The translations under genes were made by a program, and so were the position numbers. 42,453 bases of DNA from CAG-390 sp045633005 (GTDB lineage Bacteria > Bacillota > Clostridia > Oscillospirales > CAG-272), in the NCBI GenBank assembly GCA_045633005.1, contig JAZQXT010000090.1, forward strand, positions 1 through 42,453. The letters are read 5' to 3'. Under the pieces are notes generated by a model. It was not told the origin of the DNA. It ran no database searches and saw only the letters and a list, made by a program, of their open reading frames with translations. Positions 40,164-42,453 of this stretch are shown one piece after another (position 1 is the stretch's first letter; each line of letters starts with the position of its first letter).

Positions 40164-40757
40164 TTATTTGATTATATCATCTCGACGATACATTTTGACT
40201 TCAGCAAAACGCACCTCTCTGAATTGTGCATTCCCAAATTCGTCAAAATCGTCGCAGTATCTTCCTAATTCAATTCGATATAAGCGCTTACCTTCCGGCG
40301 GGTAGATGAGAGCGGTTTCTATATGTATATCTCCTTGATCATGCAACTTGTTGAACATATCTTTTAGTGAAGAAGTATCAAGGAACCCTTTCGTTTCTGC
40401 ATTCAAAAGCTTCTCAAGCGTCTTTTTGCTTTTGGGATCCATAGTACACAAAAATATGTTAAAGCTTTCCGTTGTACCAAACTGCATCATCCTATCAATT
40501 GTAAGATCATTCAGAGCTGCTTGTACTTCAGGCATATTTACTGAGTCTGCTATTTTGTCTCGTGTTTTCATACTGATATGAGACATCCAACTTTCATGTA
40601 CAACTTCAGCTTTTGATACTTTGAAATTTAGTTTTCCGTCAAATACTTTTCTAAAAAAATATATGTTTCCCTTATCGTCGGATTTGTAAAAATCTAAAAC
40701 TTGATATATTCCGTTTCTCATTTCGATATGAAAAAGATCGCCTTTTGAAAAACTCAT
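40164..40757 (-). CDS. Small-barrel-domain protein, possible orphan immunity protein (second type)
   Basis: A 197-residue cytoplasmic protein. The N-terminal barrel (SKGDLFHIEMRNGIYQVLDFYKSDDKGNIYFFRKVFDGKLNFK) resembles that of the gene at 39151-39711. A helical middle (RDKIADSVNMPEVQAALNDLTIDRMMQF) and a C-terminal alpha/beta part (IHIETALIYPPEGKRLYRIELGRYCDDFDEFGNAQFREVRF) follow. I do not recognise the family. AGGAG lies before the ATG. The gene has its own promoter and ends directly at R1. Base composition is AT-rich, consistent with recent acquisition. Confidence 0.72.
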   Translation of the reverse strand: MSFSKGDLFHIEMRNGIYQVLDFYKSDDKGNIYFFRKVFDGKLNFKVSKAEVVHESWMSHISMKTRDKIADSVNMPEVQAALNDLTIDRMMQFGTTESFNIFLCTMDPKSKKTLEKLLNAETKGFLDTSSLKDMFNKLHDQGDIHIETALIYPPEGKRLYRIELGRYCDDFDEFGNAQFREVRFAEVKMYRRDDIIK

Positions 40758-40787
40758 TTGTTGTCTCCTATATATTGCATCTTTCTG

Positions 40788-40816
40788 ATTATACTACAAA
40801 TCCGTGAAGATTTCAA
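40788..40816 (-). promoter_or_regulatory. Promoter of the gene at 40164-40757
   Basis: Minus strand: TTGAAA (40811-40816), 17 bp, TATAAT (40788-40793). Homologous over about 50 bp with the promoter at 38873-38901, including bases upstream of the -35. Confidence 0.87.
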
Positions 40817-40832
40817 TCGTTTCGCGCCAAAT

Positions 40833-41016
40833 CACGCCGAAGGCGTGTATATCATCAATGCGAAGCATTGTATATCATCCGCAACTTGTTGCGGTATATC
40901 ATCAAGCCGCAGGCAAGATGCACGCTGGCGCGTGATGCGATACAAGGGCGGCTTGCCGCCCTTGATGATATACACCACGCTTCGCGCGGTGATGATATGC
41001 CAAGCCTGCAGCTTGG
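40833..41016 (-). repeat. Stem-loop array C with TATATCATC/GATGATATAC linkers
   Basis: The best-preserved array: CACGCC-GAA-GGCGTG (40833), CAATGC-GAA-GCATTG (40856), CCGCAA-CTTG-TTGCGG (40879), a short GCC-GCA-GGC (40906), CACGC-TGGC-GCGTG (40921), CAAGGGCGGC-TT-GCCGCCCTTG (40943), ACCACGC-TTC-GCGCGGT with one mismatch (40974) and CCAAGC-CTGCA-GCTTGG (41000). The linker is TATATCATC three times in the left half and ATGATATAC/ATGATATG in the right half, so the linker is reversed in the middle and the whole array is roughly a palindrome of palindromes. Confidence 0.87.
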
Positions 41017-41020
41017 ATAA

Positions 41021-41053
41021 AAAAATTCCGAGAACAAAGTTCTCGGAATTTTT
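41021..41053 (-). terminator. Terminator of the Xre gene
   Basis: AAAAATTCCGAGAAC, loop AAA, GTTCTCGGAATTTTT: 15-bp perfect stem. Confidence 0.92.
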
Positions 41054-41064
41054 TGTCTTGCCCT

Positions 41065-41210
41065 TTCAAAATCGATCCGTACCGCAAGTTTTTTCGAAAT
41101 CGATCCGTGTTTCAAGGTCAGCGGATAGACTTATCCCTTGGCGGTGATGGGGGTTGCACTTGACCGCTATCTTCCGGGGTGCTGCGCCATGCTTGTAACG
41201 AGGCTATGTA
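41065..41210 (-). repeat. R2: second copy of the conserved element
   Basis: About 146 bp aligned without large gaps to R1. It ends with CTATGTA 6 bases from the stop codon of the Xre gene. It contains an internal direct repeat AAATCGATCCGT (41069 and 41097 regions). The main stem GGGGTTGCAC/GTGCTGCGCC keeps most pairs through changes on both sides relative to R1. Confidence 0.85.
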
Positions 41211-41216
41211 ATTCAA

Positions 41217-41588
41217 TTATTCGTAAATTACTTTTTCGATAATAACAACACCTTCAGGATGTTGATCATATAACGGGTGAGATTGTAATTCTTTTATCGT
41301 CCATCCTTCGTCCAAATATTTATTTACCACGTCAGCACTTTCTTGCCAGCGAAATTGAATATACAGTATTTTTTGCTTTTTAACAGGCTTTTTGATTCCT
41401 AAAAGTTCATCAGTGGTGATGTCAAAATAGGATGCAATTGCCGGTAACATTGTAATATCAGGGCATGAGGTTCCCGTTTCCCAACGGCTGATCGTTTGGG
41501 GTGACGTACCCAAAATTTCTGCTATTTGATCTTGCGTTAATCCTTTTTCTTTACGCAATGCTTTAAATATTTCACAAAAAGCTTTCAT
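41217..41588 (-). CDS. Xre-family regulator with C-terminal DUF4177-like domain
   Basis: A 123-residue protein. Residues about 5-60 are a lambda-repressor-type helix-turn-helix (FKALRKEKGLTQDQIAEILGTSPQTISRWETGTSCPDITMLPAIASYFDITTDELLG). The C-terminal ~55 residues (KILYIQFRWQESADVVNKYLDEGWTIKEL...GVVIIEKV) resemble DUF4177, a small alpha/beta domain. The start at 41588 has AAAGGA 7 bases upstream; an upstream ATG at 41615 would lie next to the promoter and lacks a site. It probably represses its own promoter through the inverted repeat at 41621-41638. DNA-binding target beyond itself unknown. Confidence 0.85.
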   Translation of the reverse strand: MKAFCEIFKALRKEKGLTQDQIAEILGTSPQTISRWETGTSCPDITMLPAIASYFDITTDELLGIKKPVKKQKILYIQFRWQESADVVNKYLDEGWTIKELQSHPLYDQHPEGVVIIEKVIYE

Positions 41589-41617
41589 AGTAAATTCCTT
41601 TCTCTCGTTTTGCATAC

Positions 41618-41646
41618 ATTATAACGCATTTACGTTATTTTGTGAA
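41618..41646 (-). promoter_or_regulatory. Promoter and operator of the Xre gene
   Basis: Minus strand: TTCACA (41641-41646), 17 bp, TATAAT (41618-41623). The spacer contains ATAACG-n6-CGTTAT (41621-41638), a perfect inverted repeat overlapping the -10, the expected size for an Xre dimer site. Confidence 0.7.
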
Positions 41647-41667
41647 ATCGAAAACCGAGAAATGAAC

Positions 41668-42024
41668 TCACGAATTTGTTGATTTTGCCGTATTGATCGA
41701 GGCGATTAACATTCTTTTTATCTCCAAGCAATCATTCAAAAGCGACTTGCCCATTTCTTCGGTTATATACTCGGATATTGTAAGCAATTTGAGCCAATAC
41801 TCTGTTTCAGATGTTTCTTTGAGTGCTATGTGCATTTTTGAAACAAAATCGGCTTTGCTCTGACCATAATTTGCTTCATTGATATTTGCACCAATGCTTG
41901 TTCCACTACGGACGATTTGCTTTGAAATAATGGTTTCCTTTTTTGTTTTAATAAGGTATTGGTGAAGCTTAATAATACGAGAAGCAAAAGCAATAGATTT
42001 ATCAATCAGTACATTTTCTTTCAT
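41668..42024 (-). CDS. Four-helix-bundle protein, S23/IVP family
   Basis: A 118-residue protein of the 23S-rRNA-intervening-sequence (S23) family: KSIAFASRIIKLHQYLIK, QIVRSGTSIGANINEANYGQSKADFVSKMHIALKETSETEYWLKLL and CLEIKRMLIASINTAK. All four helices and the SGTSIGANI-EA core are present. Some members lie inside 23S rRNA insertions, but many, like this one, are free-standing with unknown function, often in variable regions. AGGAGG lies before the ATG. It has its own promoter and no terminator or R element between it and the Xre gene. Confidence 0.92.
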   Translation of the reverse strand: MKENVLIDKSIAFASRIIKLHQYLIKTKKETIISKQIVRSGTSIGANINEANYGQSKADFVSKMHIALKETSETEYWLKLLTISEYITEEMGKSLLNDCLEIKRMLIASINTAKSTNS

Positions 42025-42048
42025 TGATAGATCCTCCTGTTCATAATT

Positions 42049-42077
42049 ATTATATCACACATTGGCGAATTACGCAA
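42049..42077 (-). promoter_or_regulatory. Promoter of the S23-family gene
   Basis: Minus strand: TTGCGT (42072-42077), 17 bp, TATAAT (42049-42054), then AGGAGG and ATG 42024. Confidence 0.78.
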
Positions 42078-42091
42078 TATAAAATAAAAAC

Positions 42092-42229
42092 GCTTTTCGA
42101 CCAACGGGAGAAAAGCAACCTCAATTATTCATTATTCATCAGCGAAGCGACTTCATTATTCATTTTTCATTAAAAATCCGCGGGAGGGACGAATGAATAA
42201 TGAATGATGAATAATGAATAGTGAATAAT
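42092..42229. repeat. Hairpin and TGAATAA-type repeats
   Basis: GCTTTTC-11 nt-GAAAAGC (42092-42116) has a loop that is the exact reverse complement of the loop of a hairpin in array B. ATTATTCATTATTCAT (42124-42139) and a TGAATAATGAAT-rich stretch (42191-42229) can pair to make a long AT-rich stem around a CCGCGGGAGGG core. No gene is credible here. Confidence 0.65.
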
Positions 42230-42230
42230 A

Positions 42231-42272
42231 CAAAGAAAAATCCGCATTCTTACGAACGCGGATTTTTCTTTG
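42231..42272 (-). terminator. Terminator before array-like repeats
   Basis: CAAAGAAAAATCCGC (42231-42245), loop with possible TTC/GAA pairs, GCGGATTTTTCTTTG (42258-42272). It ends the transcript of the gene cut off at the right edge, after R3. Confidence 0.88.
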
Positions 42273-42281
42273 TGATACCAC

Positions 42282-42428
42282 TACAAAATAGATCCATACA
42301 AGGCTATCGTACAAAAACAGTCCGTGATTTTTGCCGTAAGAGTACACTTATCCCTTGGCGATGATGGGAGTTGCACTTTACCGCTATTTTTCGGGGTGCT
42401 ACTCCATGCTGGCAAACGGATCTATGTA
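42282..42428 (-). repeat. R3: third copy of the conserved element
   Basis: About 147 bp. It is more diverged in its left half than R1 and R2, but keeps TACAAAATAGATCC, CTTATCCCTTGGCGATGATG, GGAGTTGCAC, ACCGCTAT, TCGGGGTGCTACTCC and the end word CTATGTA. Confidence 0.83.
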
Positions 42429-42429
42429 A

Positions 42430-42453
42430 TCATATATTTTTGATTAAATTGTT
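42430..42453 (-). CDS. Possible last codons of a truncated gene
   Basis: In R1 and R2 a minus-strand stop codon lies 2-6 bases beyond the CTATGTA end word. At R3 a TGA (42430-42432) lies 1 base beyond it, preceded by an open frame to the window edge (seven codons, NNLIKNI). This is predicted from the pattern only. Confidence 0.3.
   Translation of the reverse strand, partial: NNLIKNI

Larger units (their letters stand above)
40758..41216. other. Intergenic block: promoter, array C, terminator, R2 element
   Basis: This 459-bp gap has the same order as the one to its left: promoter, stem-loop array C (40833-41016), terminator (41021-41053), R2 (41065-41210), then the stop codon of the Xre gene. 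No coding sequence is credible. Confidence 0.75.

Noticed and set aside
41668..42024. Sign of a nearby 23S rRNA because of the S23-family gene
   Set aside because: No rRNA sequence surrounds it; free-standing S23 genes are common.
40015..42428. R elements as integron attC sites
   Set aside because: Position and folding are suggestive, but the R-prime/R-double-prime core words (GTTRRRY, RYYYAAC) are not present at the expected ends and no integrase gene is visible. Kept as an open comparison only.

Overview
The window reads as a chromosomal segment of an anaerobic Bacillota, most likely an uncultured gut or rumen Clostridia. This is inferred from strong AGGAGG-type ribosome binding sites, sigma-A promoters with 17-bp spacers, a pyruvate formate-lyase operon, oxygen-defence genes typical of strict anaerobes (flavodiiron protein, superoxide reductase), dockerin, GLUG and BspA-type surface proteins, an ECF-transporter S subunit, and an ECF sigma factor with a GerMN-type partner. 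I see no rRNA, tRNA, CRISPR, phage or complete insertion sequence.

Layout. 1-300: C-terminal end of a membrane protein. 499-5785 (minus): pyruvate formate-lyase operon in which the glycyl-radical domain is a separate 80-residue gene, followed by the activase, a sialate-acetylesterase-like protein and a membrane protein. 5977-9145 (plus): GH43 glycosidase, GT2 glycosyltransferase and CDP-glycerol glycerophosphotransferase-like protein. 9147-12272: three tandem paralogous lipoproteins of the endonuclease/exonuclease/phosphatase (EEP) fold. 12312-14975 (minus): ArsR-type regulator, HAD phosphatase and polysaccharide deacetylase. 15514-17352: typA. 17662-18585 (minus): a BspA-like leucine-rich lipoprotein preceded by a promoter, a strongly folded leader RNA and a terminator. 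18939-24262: ABC transporter, HD hydrolase, deoD, deoB, cdd and a membrane protein. 24368-26802: ECF sigma factor and membrane partner with three GerMN-like repeats. 26899-28203: enolase. 28285-32760 (minus): a 1491-residue secreted multidomain phosphoesterase. 32965-35611: ECF S component, then an oxygen-defence operon (flavodiiron protein, desulfoferrodoxin, Bcp-type peroxiredoxin). 35651-37861 (minus): glycerophosphodiesterase and an e(P4)-type acid phosphatase.

The last 4.5 kb (37976-42453) differs in character. It is more AT-rich and holds short single-gene units, all on the minus strand, each with its own promoter. The spaces between them contain arrays of small unlike stem-loops joined by a constant short linker, rho-independent terminators, and a conserved ~147-bp element (R1, R2, R3) that directly abuts the stop codon of the gene upstream of it. 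The proteins (leucine-rich, small-barrel, Xre-DUF4177 and S23 families) resemble orphan immunity or accessory genes. This looks like a cassette-style accessory island, and it is the strongest candidate here for an undescribed system. A related stem-loop array lies between typA and the BspA-like gene.

The second strong candidate is the ~150-nt structured RNA at 18666-18814. It begins at the predicted transcription start of a consensus promoter and is followed by an intrinsic terminator before the BspA-like gene, an arrangement typical of a riboswitch, an attenuator or an independent small RNA.
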